DNA of 64,000 nucleotides from an uncultured Lachnospiraceae bacterium (GCA_947626395.1 CANQRU010000003.1:85819-149818), one strand, 5' to 3'; shown: positions 49,410 to 58,678, counted from the stretch's first letter. Notes: a model not told the origin generated them from the letters alone. Numbers and translations: made by a program.

Positions 49410-52178
49410 TCATATCACATATTTATGCTCCCCCGGCCCGGCTATGTGTCTGGTTCCGTCAGGAAGCAAAACCTCCGCCTCCAGATTGGCCGGAAGTTTT
49501 ACCCGAAGCGTCCATTCTTCGCCGCGATAGCTCCACTCGCTCTCGATCCGCCCTGCCGGCGAGTCAAAGCAGGCGCAGGCGTGCGCAAGAAGCGGATGCG
49601 GCGCAGGCGCGATCACCGTTTTCTCGTCGCTGTAGCGGATCCCGCAGACGCCAGAGATCAGCCACCCGGAAATCGCCCCGTAGGAATAATGGTTCTGCGA
49701 CGCCTGACCGTCCCAGGTCTCCCAGATCGTGGTCGTTCCCTGTTTTACCGCGTACAGCCAGCCGGGCGCCGTTTCCTGCAGAAGCACCCGGTAAGCGGTC
49801 TCCGTATGGCCGTATTCGGCCAGCGTGCCGCACAGATGCGGCGTGGTCAGAAAACCGGTATTTAAATGGTAATCATTTTTCCGCACCAGTTTATCCAGTT
49901 CATCCGCCGCGGCACGGCTTTCTTCCTCATTCAGAAGCCCGAAGCGGATGGGGCGGATATACTGGCACTGCCGTTCGCTTTGGATCGTACCGTGATCCGT
50001 ATACTCCGTCCGGTAGGCGCGGCGCGCGCCTTCCGCGATTCGTGAGAACTGCTCCGCATCCTCTGCCGTCCAGGCGCCGTTTTCTGCGCTTTCCGCAGTC
50101 TCAGCGAAACGCTCCGCGTCTTTCGGTGTCCAGGCACTGTTTTCCGCGTCTTCCGCAGTCTCAGCGAACTGCATCACATCCTTCGCTTCACCGAGAAGCG
50201 AGGCGATCTCAGACAGAAGTTTCCCGGAATTGGCCAGGTAAGCGGTGGCGACATCGAAATTTCCATTGCGCATGGATGCCATGGGATTGCTTCCCGGTTC
50301 GCACCATTCGCCGTAGTCGACGCCGCCTCGAATGCCGTAAAGCGGCCGTCCTTCCTCATCCGTTTTCCCGCTGTCGGCCCGTCCCGCAAGGAACGCGAAC
50401 CACCGTTTCATCATCGGGTAATTGTCCCGCAGTACCCGCAGGTCGCCGCTCTGCCGGTAAATCGCGTAAGGCACCAGGATACAGGCGTCTCCCCAGGCGG
50501 CGGAGCCGTACAGAAGCCCGCTGAAATAACTGGGACGGTTGTTGGGCGGCGCGATATTGGGAAGTCTTCCATCTTCAAGCTGGCCCAGACGGCACTGCCG
50601 AAGCCATTTGAGGAAGACCGGGGCGGAATCCATCAGTGTCAGCCCCGTCTCCGCGAAAATCCCCGCGTCGCCGGTCCACGCCGCCCGCTCCCGCGTCGGG
50701 CAGTCCGTAGGCACATCGCAGAAATTGCCCTTCTGGCTCCAGACGCTGTTGCAGAAAAGCTGGTTGACCAGTTCGCTGCTGCAGGAAAATGTTGCCGTTT
50801 CCGCCATGTCCGAATAGACGGCGTGGGCCGTGAACCGGGCCCCGCTTAAATCCAGTTCCGTCTCGACCTTTGCGTAGCGGAAGCCCATGATCGTAAAGCG
50901 GGGCTTATAGTGGTTGGCTCCTTCTTTACAGATATAAGAGATCATCTGGTAGGTGCCGTTCTCCTTGTGACGCTTCCGGTCTTCAAAATTCTCCTGCGTA
51001 AAATTGCCGTCCTTATCCAGCGTCTCGCCGTGCCAGAGGCGGATCTCCGCCCCTTCCCTGCCTTCGATCCAGAATTCCACATATCCGGCCAGATTCTGTC
51101 CGAAATCGATGATCCTGCTGCCATCCGGGGCAGTAAACAGACAGCCCTCAAAGGACTCCTGTTCCCGGATTGGGACGGTATCCATCGCTTTCAGGATACT
51201 GAACGGCGGAGCCGCCGGAATACCGGGCGATGCCGCCTCTGAAGGCACCCCCGGCTCTCCGCCCGCGAGCGCCTTCACGCCGTGCCAGTTCTCTGCCGTC
51301 CTGCGCGCGTCATATACCTCGCCCTGCTGCAGATCGTTCTGGCGCAGAGGGCCATCCTGCGACGCTTCCCACGCTTCGTTCGTAGCCAGAACCGCCCGTC
51401 CTCCGCATTCCAGCTGGCAGAGCAGCGCAGACGTATCCCCGTAGAGGCATCGGTCTCCGTCCACGCCGGAGGTACTTCTGTACCAACCGTCGCCGAGAAG
51501 AACCGTGATCTCATTTTCCCCCTCATTCAGGAGACCGGTCACATCGTAGGTCTGAAACGGGATCTCACCGGCATAATTGCTTGTGCCCGGCGTAAGCACC
51601 GCGTCTCCGACACGCCTGCCGTTTAAGTACGCCTCGTAGAGGCCAAGGGCGGTGATATAGAGGCGGGCGGGTTTCTGAATATCTGTCACAATAAATGTTC
51701 TGCGAAGAACGCTGGCCGGCTGATGCGGCATAAACGCCTCCTGCTTCGCATCAGCTTCCCTGCGTTCCTCCCACGCAGCCTTCGCCAGACGGTTGATCGC
51801 GTCGGAACAGTCGTAATTCTCCGCCGTCAGCTTCTCAAGCTCCGGCGTGATCCACTTCGCCTGCCAGTCCGCGCCCGTCAGAAGCCCCATTTCAAAGAAT
51901 GCGGCGTCGCTGTAATCTCCGGCTTCTCCATGTTCATCCCACAGACGCACCTTCCAGAAGATCCGCTCCCTGCTGCGGGCCGCGCCGCCGTAAGACGCGT
52001 GCATTTTCTCTGTGTCCACCCGTCCGCTATCCCAGACGGTCTCGTCCCCGGACAATGCCACGATCTGATATGCGGTCTGCTTTACGCCTCCCTCGCACTG
52101 CCAGGATAAAAACGGCGCGGTGTCGCTGATACCGACCGGATCGCGGCGGTAATTCGTTTTCAAATTGATCGCTTTCAC
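49410..52178 (-). CDS. Alpha-L-rhamnosidase, GH78
   Basis: A 922-aa protein. Start GTG 52178 (MKAINLKTNYRRDPVG) is chosen for GGAGGAG 5 bases upstream and the family's normal beginning; the ORF's earlier GTG overlaps the previous stop. Domains: N-terminal Ig-like (about 1-100), beta-sandwich with LYITALGLYEAYLNGRRVGD and SRIIDFGQNLAGYVEFWIEG, then the (alpha/alpha)6 barrel. The general acid region is FCDVPTDCPTRERAAWTGDA and the base region TTTIWETWDGQASQNHYSYG. No signal peptide, so it cleaves imported rhamnosides. It contains two 60-bp tandem repeats encoding FAETAEDAENSAWTPKDAER-like segments, which is unusual. Last gene of the operon with the symporter, isomerase and propeller-like protein. 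Confidence 0.95.
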   Translation of the reverse strand: MKAINLKTNYRRDPVGISDTAPFLSWQCEGGVKQTAYQIVALSGDETVWDSGRVDTEKMHASYGGAARSRERIFWKVRLWDEHGEAGDYSDAAFFEMGLLTGADWQAKWITPELEKLTAENYDCSDAINRLAKAAWEERREADAKQEAFMPHQPASVLRRTFIVTDIQKPARLYITALGLYEAYLNGRRVGDAVLTPGTSNYAGEIPFQTYDVTGLLNEGENEITVLLGDGWYRSTSGVDGDRCLYGDTSALLCQLECGGRAVLATNEAWEASQDGPLRQNDLQQGEVYDARRTAENWHGVKALAGGEPGVPSEAASPGIPAAPPFSILKAMDTVPIREQESFEGCLFTAPDGSRIIDFGQNLAGYVEFWIEGREGAEIRLWHGETLDKDGNFTQENFEDRKRHKENGTYQMISYICKEGANHYKPRFTIMGFRYAKVETELDLSGARFTAHAVYSDMAETATFSCSSELVNQLFCNSVWSQKGNFCDVPTDCPTRERAAWTGDAGIFAETGLTLMDSAPVFLKWLRQCRLGQLEDGRLPNIAPPNNRPSYFSGLLYGSAAWGDACILVPYAIYRQSGDLRVLRDNYPMMKRWFAFLAGRADSGKTDEEGRPLYGIRGGVDYGEWCEPGSNPMASMRNGNFDVATAYLANSGKLLSEIASLLGEAKDVMQFAETAEDAENSAWTPKDAERFAETAESAENGAWTAEDAEQFSRIAEGARRAYRTEYTDHGTIQSERQCQYIRPIRFGLLNEEESRAAADELDKLVRKNDYHLNTGFLTTPHLCGTLAEYGHTETAYRVLLQETAPGWLYAVKQGTTTIWETWDGQASQNHYSYGAISGWLISGVCGIRYSDEKTVIAPAPHPLLAHACACFDSPAGRIESEWSYRGEEWTLRVKLPANLEAEVLLPDGTRHIAGPGEHKYVI
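50041..50160 (-). repeat. Two 60-bp in-frame tandem repeats inside the GH78 gene
   Basis: 50041-50100 and 50101-50160 align without gaps; both contain TTCCGCAGTCTCAGCGAA or a close variant at the junction. They encode 20-residue Ala/Glu-rich helical units; a third, more diverged copy follows in the protein. Confidence 0.88.
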
Positions 52179-52198
52179 TTGTTCTCCTCCAGCCATCC

Positions 52199-53776
52199 TC
52201 ACTCCATCGACAGATCGGCCACATCCCGGCGAAGCCCGTCATACTCGGCGAAGCCCCTGCATTTGGGCTGACCGTCCTCCGCCGGATCCATATTCAGATA
52301 GATCTGAAACTGACTGTCCGCCCGCAGAACCAGACGCAGCTTCATCTGTCCGTTGTGCTCTCCGTGGACGTTCAGATCGCTTTCGATCGTCGTCTCGCCG
52401 GGCATGAACATATTGGCAGGCGCCTTTACGCGGATCCACCCGTCATAGAAGGTCTTTCCGTCCCCGCTGAAATTCTCATAACGCGTCTGCAGCTGTCCGG
52501 ACTCAAGAAGCGTATTCTCCACCATTCCGCTCAAGCCCCGGATGCGCAGCGGAAATTCCATAGCCACCGGCTTAAGCGCCTCGGAGACCGGCAGCGAATA
52601 CGGGATCTGATCCGCGTCCGGCGTTCTCTGCGCCGGAACCGGTTCCGCCGGCGCCTTGTCGAGCAGATGGCACACGCGCAGCCGGCACTCTACATTTCCC
52701 TCGCAGAGCCGGGTCTTCTCATTCCACAGCGCCTTCGTGCTGTCGGGATGCCAGCTCATGGGAGAATAATACACCCACCGGCCCTCCGGATCGCTTAAAT
52801 CGACGCCCTGATACGCCCGGCCTTCCTTCATGGAACGGTCGATGTGGATCAGCGCCGGTCCAATATTTCCGGCCCGATGGTGCCGGACTCCGGCGATGGC
52901 GTACTGATACAGCACATTCAGGTACCGCCCGCGGGTGACCAGGTCGTTGCTTAAAGGAACGACTCCCAGCACGCCAAAATCCGTCTTCGGTGAGAACCTC
53001 GGCGACATGCAGACCGCACAGGTCTCATCCGGCGAGAAAATGGCAGTCTCCTCATATCCCAGTGTATCCGTGATAAACGCCGTCTCCTCGCTGTCCAGCA
53101 TCTGCAGGCAGCTTTCGCTGATGCTTCTGCCGCCGCCTGCCAGCGTGATCCCGCGGCCGCCGCGCACAAACTGCTTCACTTCTCCGCCGCGCTGCTCCTT
53201 CGCCAGACTGAAGCCGGGATGATCCGGATCCGGCTCCACCGCGCCTATGCTGCTGATGATGCGGGCGTCCTCGATCGCGTACGCATTTTCATGCCGCACC
53301 AGCTTCCCAAGGAAATTAAAAGCGCCGCTGCCCGTCAGGCTGGAGAAGCAGACGTGCTCCATATCCGGAGCGATGATCGGTTCGGACCACCGCATGAAGA
53401 TGCCCGGGATCTTCACGACCTCTTCCGGGAAAATGACTTCCAGAAGCTCGGATTTCTCGCAATGATCCAGATCCGGGCTGCATTCCAGCACATAGTCCCC
53501 CAGAAGCACCCTCTTATTATCGGCAAAGCACATCCAACGGATGCCGTTGGCCCCCTGCTTCTTCGGAATGAGTCCGTCGTAAACCTCGCAGATATCGGTA
53601 CCGTCGTCATTTACGGAAAAGACCCGGTACCAGTCCTTCCCCTTCTCCTGCCTCTGTACGGAGACAAGCACCCGGCCGGAATACGTATAAGTGCCGTTCA
53701 CATCCGGCCCCAACCCTTCGGGGAGCGGAACCGTCGTAACCTCGATGCGTCCAAATTCTTCATTCTGTATAATCAT
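52199..53776 (-). CDS. Uncharacterised beta-propeller-like protein in the rhamnoside operon
   Basis: A 525-aa protein from MIIQNEEFGRIEVTTVPLPE; AGGAGGT precedes ATG 53776. Repeated beta-type segments with TolB/PD40-like phrases are visible (VFSVNDDGTDICEVYDGLIP, MRWSEPIIAPDMEHVCFSSL, ETAIFSPDETCAVCMSPRF, WVYYSPMSWHPDSTKALWNE), as in oligogalacturonate lyase-like propellers. The C-terminal 120 residues (YDGWIRVKAPANMFMPGETT, ESDLNVHGEHNGQMKLRLVL) look like a beta-sandwich. No signal peptide and no catalytic motif I can name. It lies between an isomerase-like gene and GH78, ending 21 bases before the chosen GH78 start, so a role in handling a rhamnose-containing glycan is inferred from context. 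Confidence 0.8.
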   Translation of the reverse strand: MIIQNEEFGRIEVTTVPLPEGLGPDVNGTYTYSGRVLVSVQRQEKGKDWYRVFSVNDDGTDICEVYDGLIPKKQGANGIRWMCFADNKRVLLGDYVLECSPDLDHCEKSELLEVIFPEEVVKIPGIFMRWSEPIIAPDMEHVCFSSLTGSGAFNFLGKLVRHENAYAIEDARIISSIGAVEPDPDHPGFSLAKEQRGGEVKQFVRGGRGITLAGGGRSISESCLQMLDSEETAFITDTLGYEETAIFSPDETCAVCMSPRFSPKTDFGVLGVVPLSNDLVTRGRYLNVLYQYAIAGVRHHRAGNIGPALIHIDRSMKEGRAYQGVDLSDPEGRWVYYSPMSWHPDSTKALWNEKTRLCEGNVECRLRVCHLLDKAPAEPVPAQRTPDADQIPYSLPVSEALKPVAMEFPLRIRGLSGMVENTLLESGQLQTRYENFSGDGKTFYDGWIRVKAPANMFMPGETTIESDLNVHGEHNGQMKLRLVLRADSQFQIYLNMDPAEDGQPKCRGFAEYDGLRRDVADLSME

Positions 53777-53872
53777 GATAGAACCTCCTGTCATAATTGT
53801 GTCTATATCCTTTTTCGGCCATATAAACAATATCTATAGCCTTTCTTTCAGCCACATAAAGCGTATCTGTAT

Positions 53873-54718
53873 CTATGCCTTCTCTTTCAGCCACTTCGCG
53901 CTCAGCCGCAGGCTCTTCACCGGATCCTTATCGATCCAGTTCTTGTGGCTCTCCAGCACAACCTTTTTCACGCCGTTTTCAGCGGCGATCTCCCACAGGC
54001 CGTCCAGATCCATATTGCCGGTCCCCAGTTCCATGCTGTCGGCCGCAAGGATCGGAGTCATGGCCGGGCCGGACTGACGGCTGCCCCGGTCGTTGATATG
54101 CCAGAGCTTCATCCGGCCGCCCAGTCTCTTCATCCAGGCTTTCGCGTCCGCGCCGCCATCGGTGAACCAGTAGCTGTCAAATTCAAAATTCACCGCCGCC
54201 TCGTCTGTCTCTCCGATCAGGATATCATAGGCGCGGACTCCCGGCCGAACCTGCAGAAGTTCAACATTGTGATTGTGGTAAAGCAGCGAGATGCCGGCGT
54301 CTTTAAGCTTTTCACCCGCCCGGTTCAGCCGGCCGGCCAGTTCCCGCACCACGGATTCATTTCCATAATCGAAACGATACATGCCTGTGATGACGACCGT
54401 GTCGGTCCCGAAGCTTTCCGTCTCCCCGATCACAGCCTCCGGCTCCCTCTCAAGACTGCCCAGATCGGTGTGAAGGCTGGCGACCTCAAGGCTGCTCTCT
54501 TTCAGGAGCGCGTGCCAGTCCAGCTTTCCGCCGTTTCCGGTGGGCATGCCTGCCGCGCGGGTCATCATCCGCACCATCATGGAACTCGGATGGATCATAA
54601 AACGGTTGAGCTCGACTCCGTCGTATCCCGCTGTCCGGATCTGTTTCAATGTTTCAGCGGCCTTCGCCGGGCTGCCCGTCACCGTGCCGAGCATGATCTG
54701 CTGTACGTAAGTTTTCAT
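53873..54718 (-). CDS. Sugar phosphate isomerase/epimerase family protein (xylose-isomerase-like TIM barrel)
   Basis: A 281-aa protein from MKTYVQQIMLGTVTGSPAKA; AGGAGAG lies before ATG 54718. TIM-barrel metal-site elements are visible: LKQIRTAGYDGVELNRFMIH, SLEVASLHTDLGSLE, VVITGMYRFDYGN, ISLLYHNHNVELLQV (His-Asn-His), VNFEFDSYWFTDGGADAKAW (Glu, Asp) and RMKLWHINDRGSR (His), and a C-terminal KKVVLESHKNW. These bind one or two divalent metals and isomerise or epimerise sugars or inositols. The substrate is not evident; the rhamnoside operon around it suggests a keto-sugar derived from the glycoside. Confidence 0.88.
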   Translation of the reverse strand: MKTYVQQIMLGTVTGSPAKAAETLKQIRTAGYDGVELNRFMIHPSSMMVRMMTRAAGMPTGNGGKLDWHALLKESSLEVASLHTDLGSLEREPEAVIGETESFGTDTVVITGMYRFDYGNESVVRELAGRLNRAGEKLKDAGISLLYHNHNVELLQVRPGVRAYDILIGETDEAAVNFEFDSYWFTDGGADAKAWMKRLGGRMKLWHINDRGSRQSGPAMTPILAADSMELGTGNMDLDGLWEIAAENGVKKVVLESHKNWIDKDPVKSLRLSAKWLKEKA

Positions 54719-54846
54719 GTCTGTCTCTCCTGTCAAGTCATTCTTGCATCATAGTTCTCCTGAATCCCTGCGCTGGCCTGTTCCTGCGTAATTTCTCACA
54801 GCACACCCCCGGCCCGCGCAGGCTGATTCATTTCTCCACAGCTCTT

Positions 54847-56367
54847 CTATTCCGCCGCGGCCGTTTCCTTCAGCGCCGCCTTCTTCTGTGCGATCCGCTT
54901 CTGAACCTCTACCATTCCCTCTTTATCCAGCTTGCAGCCGCGCATCGCCCACAGCGTGCAGACCCAGCCGATGATCGCCAGACCATAACGCAGAACCATC
55001 GTGACCCAGAAGATGCTTCCGGTCGCCGCGTCACCAGGCTGAGGCAGCGTGGAGGTATAACCGATCACGGCCACGCCCGCAGTGGCGATCAGGGCTGAGA
55101 AGGAGGAAACGATCTTATCGATCAGGCTATATGTACCGGAGACCACCGCCGGGATGTATTTGCCGCTGCGGTCCAGTTCATAGTCGATGACGTCGGCCAT
55201 GAACGCGGTTCCGGCTGTGGTGCCGACCATCATGAACCCGTTGCAGACCAGAGTCAATAAGATGTAAAGGATCATCGTAATTCCGAAGCTGGCAATGGTC
55301 TGGGTGCCCACCGTGTACCAGGTGACCGTAAAGAAAGCGATCATCACTGCGTTGGCGATGATACAGTTCCGGGCCCATGCGACAATGGATTCCTTGTTGC
55401 CGTGCTTACCGCAGTAGCGGGCTCCGATAATCGCGAAGATGATGGACGGCAGCATTCCTCCTACAGACAGAAGCGTAGCGATGGTCATATTGCCGATCAG
55501 GATGCCGGAAAGCATGGTACTCACGACTGCCGCGCTTCCGGCCTGCTGGGCGATCTTATCGGACGCCGCGGAAACGATATAGGCCTGCAGGGGCTTATTG
55601 TGGGCCAGGACGTCAATCATATCTTTCCATTTCAGGCGCTCATTACTCTTATTCGTTCCCTTGAAATTCTCGGGCTTATCGTAAGCGGAGATCCCGATGC
55701 AGACCAGGATCACGCCCACCAGGGAAACAAGGACCGTCACAGTCGCGGCCGCCGTCAGGTAGGCCTGGCTGTAATTCATGGAGTAACCGGTATCCGTCAC
55801 GACGACCTCTCCGAATTTGGGCAGAAGCACCGCGTTCAGGATGATGGAAAACGCCATCGGAACCAGATAATTGAAAACGGTATTCCAGACGCCGACGGTA
55901 GGACGCTGTTTGGGATCGTTGGTAAGAAGCGGCCCCAATGTCTGCGCCGTCATATTGACGATCGTATAACCGATGACATAGATCATATAAGTCGCAAGGA
56001 ACATGGGAATACCGAAGCCCTTGCTTGCGGTCCAGGAGAACATGGACATAAGACCGATGGACTGCACCGCCCAGCCTAAGATCATCAGCGGCCGGATTTT
56101 GCCCCATTTCGTATTGACACGGTCATAAAGGAAAGCAAGAAGCGGGTCCGTAACAGCGTCGAAAATACGTGTGAATGTCAGAAGTCCGCCGACGACCAGC
56201 GTAGAAATTCCGAATCCGATGCTGGCCGCGTAGGACGCCTGTCCGATCAGCGTGTAGACGGCCATACCGTTTAAGGCGTTGCAGGAGATCAGAATGATCT
56301 GCCACAGCTTGGCGCGGCGGTACTGGACACCGTCAATTTCACTTTGGGAACGTTTTGCTTTTTCCAT
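54847..56367 (-). CDS. GPH-family glycoside:cation symporter
   Basis: A 506-aa protein with about 12 hydrophobic helices and the MelB/GPH signatures: RIFDAVTDPLLAFLYDRVNT followed by KWGKIRPLM (cation-site loop), LTNDPKQRPTVGVWNT and GTAFMADVIDYELDRSGKYI with PAVVSGTYSLIDKI. It should import a glycoside, probably a rhamnoside, with Na+ or H+. AAAGGAG lies before the ATG. It heads the minus-strand operon and is divergent from the AraC regulator; its -10 is good but its -35 is occupied by one of two direct-repeat sites, so expression probably needs the activator. Confidence 0.92.
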   Translation of the reverse strand: MEKAKRSQSEIDGVQYRRAKLWQIILISCNALNGMAVYTLIGQASYAASIGFGISTLVVGGLLTFTRIFDAVTDPLLAFLYDRVNTKWGKIRPLMILGWAVQSIGLMSMFSWTASKGFGIPMFLATYMIYVIGYTIVNMTAQTLGPLLTNDPKQRPTVGVWNTVFNYLVPMAFSIILNAVLLPKFGEVVVTDTGYSMNYSQAYLTAAATVTVLVSLVGVILVCIGISAYDKPENFKGTNKSNERLKWKDMIDVLAHNKPLQAYIVSAASDKIAQQAGSAAVVSTMLSGILIGNMTIATLLSVGGMLPSIIFAIIGARYCGKHGNKESIVAWARNCIIANAVMIAFFTVTWYTVGTQTIASFGITMILYILLTLVCNGFMMVGTTAGTAFMADVIDYELDRSGKYIPAVVSGTYSLIDKIVSSFSALIATAGVAVIGYTSTLPQPGDAATGSIFWVTMVLRYGLAIIGWVCTLWAMRGCKLDKEGMVEVQKRIAQKKAALKETAAAE

Positions 56368-56432
56368 GGTGTTTTCTCTCCTTTTACTATTTTCCTATTT
56401 CCCATTGACTTTGGGTTATATTTATTGTACAA

Positions 56433-56488
56433 ATTATACATAAATGAAAAAAGTCACTGGTTCGGGAAATGTTATACTGATTCGGGAA
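56433..56488 (-). promoter_or_regulatory. AraC-type activator sites abutting the symporter promoter
   Basis: The -10 is TATAAT (56433-56438, minus strand). Two 13-bp direct repeats, ACTGGTTCGGGAA (56456-56468) and ACTGATTCGGGAA (56476-56488), lie upstream with a 20-bp period. The inner one covers the -35 position (17 bases from the -10), where no proper -35 hexamer exists. This is the class II geometry of AraC-family activators; the divergent gene encodes one. Confidence 0.72.
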
Positions 56489-56543
56489 GTTTTGGAAAAT
56501 ACGTACGCGATCAACTGACCGCAGAGCGAAAGGAGACGGGAGA

Positions 56544-57842
56544 ATGGACACATACGCGGATAACCAGACAGACGCACAGACATCCGGAACAACGAATATA
56601 GCAATGACGCATGCGGAACAGAATCTCCAGTTTCTGCAGGCGGCCATCCCCTCCAATGAAAAATTCTATCTCTGGGCCTACGCCGACGACGGCCATGTCA
56701 TCGCCACGTCCTGTCCCGAAGCGGAGCAGGATCTTTTTCATCACGCGTTTTGTATCTTCGGCGGCGTGGAGAAGGCGCTTTCCTGCGCCGTATCCCGTCA
56801 GGACCGCCCTTCCCTGATCGGTTCTCCCATCGGGATGCAGTGGGCCGTTACCTTTGAAACTGCCCGCAAAGATAATCTGTTCTTCGTCATCGGCCCGGTC
56901 TTCTACGCGCCGCCCACTAAGGCGCAGCTGCGCGAGGCGCTGCGGCCTTATCGGGACAGCATCGAAAACGGCAGCTGGGCGGTCGAACTGATCCGGCGGT
57001 CCTCGGAGATGCCCGTCATGCCCTACGCCATTTTCACCCGCTACGCAGTCATGGTACACAACACGCTGACCGGCCGCCATTCCGAAGTCTATGATCTGTT
57101 TGATATCCCCGGCGCTCAGGCGTCTGTTTCAGCCATACCTGCCGCATCCGCGCCCCCCCGTAAGCGTGACCGCACGAAGGTCTACCAGGCGGAACAGGCC
57201 CTTCTTGGAATGGTCCGCAGAGGCGACATCAATTACCAGGGCGCACTGAATTTGAGCAGCAGCCTGAGCCCCGGCGTTCCCGTTCAGGGCAGGGATCCGC
57301 TCCGACAGGCCAAAATCAGCATTATCGTGTTCACCTCCCTGGTCTGCCGGGCCGCCATGGAGGGCGGTCTGAGTCCGGAGATCGCTTATCCTCTGGGAGA
57401 TTCCTACATCGAAGCCGCCGAGAACAGCCGCGATACCGGCGAACTGAACGAGCTTACGCTGACGATGTACCACGACTTCATCTACCGGGTGCACCATCTT
57501 CACATTAACCCCGACTGTTCCCCGGCCATCCAGAAATGCTGCGATTACATTGAACTGAACCTGGACAAAAAGATCCGCATATCCGACCTGGCAAACCTGA
57601 CCGGATATACGGAATATTACCTGACTGAAAAATTCAAGAAAGAAACCGGCGTCCCTCTGTTCCTCTACATACGCCGCGCGAAAACCGAACGCGCGAAGAT
57701 GTTCCTGGCCTCGACGGATCTGTCCGTCCAGCAGATCGCGGAAAAATTGGCGTTCAGCACCCAGAACTATTTCACCCGCTGCTTTCGGGAAGACGTGGGC
57801 TGTTCGCCCGCACAGTACCGGAAGGATACTAAGAGCCGGTGA
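56544..57842 (+). CDS. AraC-family transcriptional regulator of the rhamnoside locus
   Basis: A 432-aa protein. AAAGGAG lies 8 bases before the ATG. Residues about 15-150 form a sensor-like domain (ENLQFLQAAIPSNEKFYLWA, QWAVTFETARKDNLFFVIGP, VFYAPPT), a middle helical part follows (QAEQALLGMVRRGDINYQGA), and the C-terminal 100 residues are the double HTH: CDYIELNLDKKIRISDLANL, TGYTEYYLTEKFKKETGVPL, LYIRRAKTERAKMFLASTDL and FSTQNYFTRCFREDVGCSPA with QYRK. It is divergent from the symporter gene and should act on the direct-repeat sites at 56456-56488. The inducer is not shown; rhamnose or a breakdown product is the simplest guess. Confidence 0.92.
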   Translation: MDTYADNQTDAQTSGTTNIAMTHAEQNLQFLQAAIPSNEKFYLWAYADDGHVIATSCPEAEQDLFHHAFCIFGGVEKALSCAVSRQDRPSLIGSPIGMQWAVTFETARKDNLFFVIGPVFYAPPTKAQLREALRPYRDSIENGSWAVELIRRSSEMPVMPYAIFTRYAVMVHNTLTGRHSEVYDLFDIPGAQASVSAIPAASAPPRKRDRTKVYQAEQALLGMVRRGDINYQGALNLSSSLSPGVPVQGRDPLRQAKISIIVFTSLVCRAAMEGGLSPEIAYPLGDSYIEAAENSRDTGELNELTLTMYHDFIYRVHHLHINPDCSPAIQKCCDYIELNLDKKIRISDLANLTGYTEYYLTEKFKKETGVPLFLYIRRAKTERAKMFLASTDLSVQQIAEKLAFSTQNYFTRCFREDVGCSPAQYRKDTKSR

Positions 57843-58037
57843 CGGGAATCAGATGTACAGCGCGGCTTTTTCCTTGCGAAGCGGCAGAGCCCGATCCGCC
57901 TGACGCCGAAAGCCCGCGCGCTGGAGAAACGCTATCACCAGGTCTCTAAGCAGATGGACGATCTGTTCTTCCGGAATTTCAAGATGGCTACGCCTCCATT
58001 GACGGAAGATATCTCGGGAAATGGGGCGAGCCGATGA
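57843..58037 (+). pseudogene. Possible C-terminal fragment of a MarR-like regulator
   Basis: Directly after the araC stop and in the same frame, 64 codons without a start read DVQRGFFLAKRQSPIRLTPK and ARALEKRYHQVSKQMDDLFF with RNFK. This resembles the wing and dimerisation helix of MarR-type proteins (RLTPKGRALEEEYH.VS..M..LF). No ATG or ribosome site, and the last part drifts away from the family, so it is a remnant at best. The rest of the stretch to 58197 holds the two hairpins listed separately. Confidence 0.4.
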
Positions 58038-58097
58038 AAGAGCTCGGCTGACGATGAGAAATGAACGGGATACCGTTCCGCCTATATGCATGGGATC

Positions 58098-58124
58098 GGG
58101 CAGGGCGTCACTGGCGCCCTGCCC
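58098..58124. terminator. Perfect 10-bp hairpin between araC and the GNAT gene
   Basis: GGGCAGGGCG, loop TCACTGG, CGCCCTGCCC. No U-run follows on either strand, but its place between convergent genes suggests transcription stopping or mRNA end protection. Confidence 0.5.
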
Positions 58125-58136
58125 GCATGGAAATAT

Positions 58137-58172
58137 TCGCCAGACCGGCAGGCAAGTCTGTCCGTCTGGCGA
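58137..58172. terminator. 15-bp hairpin before the GNAT gene end
   Basis: TCGCCAGACCGGCAG and CTGTCCGTCTGGCGA pair at 13 of 15 positions around a 6-base loop, 26 bases past the GNAT stop. Together with the hairpin at 58098 it forms a double structure between convergent genes. Confidence 0.55.
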
Positions 58173-58197
58173 ACTGCCTCGTATACTGCTTCCATAC

Positions 58198-58668
58198 TCA
58201 CGTATCGATCCGGATCATCTCCACCAAAGCCTTATTTCTATATGCGACATCCTCCCTGACCGTAAAGCCCTGGCTCTCCCAAAAGGCGTTCCCGGCCTCG
58301 TTCCGGTTGAAGACCAGAAGAGCGGCTTTATTGATACCCTCTTCCTTCAGCGCGGCAATGCAGCATTCCAGAAGTTTGCCGGCAATCCCCTGCCTGCGGT
58401 AATCCTCCGCGACGGACATATGGTAAATATACCCTCTCCGGCCGTCATGTCCGCAAAGGGCGATTCCGACAATACGGTCCGCCTCTTCCGCGACATACGA
58501 CGTCTCCGGATTTCTTAATAGAAATTTTTCAATACCTTCCCTGGAATCATCCAGATTATTAAAGCCCATATTTTTACAGGACATCCAGAGATCATATACC
58601 TTTTCGTAATCCGCGATGGTCATGATCCGAAACCGTACTTCGTTATTTTCATATAACATCCTTCTCAT
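58198..58668 (-). CDS. GNAT family N-acetyltransferase
   Basis: A 156-aa protein. The acetyl-CoA site is GYIYHMSVAEDYRRQGIAGK followed by LLECCIAAL (R/Q-x-x-G-x-G/A type). FRIMTIADYEKVYDLWMSCK is the usual N-terminal strand of the YpeA-like subgroup, and VFNRNEAGNAFWESQGFTVR the C-terminal motif. The exact start is uncertain: ATG 58668, an ATG three codons later and one at the FRIM position are all possible, and none has a clear ribosome site. It lies ten bases after the esterase gene in the same direction, so probably co-transcribed. Substrate unknown. Confidence 0.88.
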   Translation of the reverse strand: MRRMLYENNEVRFRIMTIADYEKVYDLWMSCKNMGFNNLDDSREGIEKFLLRNPETSYVAEEADRIVGIALCGHDGRRGYIYHMSVAEDYRRQGIAGKLLECCIAALKEEGINKAALLVFNRNEAGNAFWESQGFTVREDVAYRNKALVEMIRIDT

Positions 58669-58678
58669 CTCCGACTTC

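Noticed and set aside
57849-58091. 80-aa minus-strand ORF after araC
   Set aside because: Antisense of the MarR-like remnant, with no start signal.
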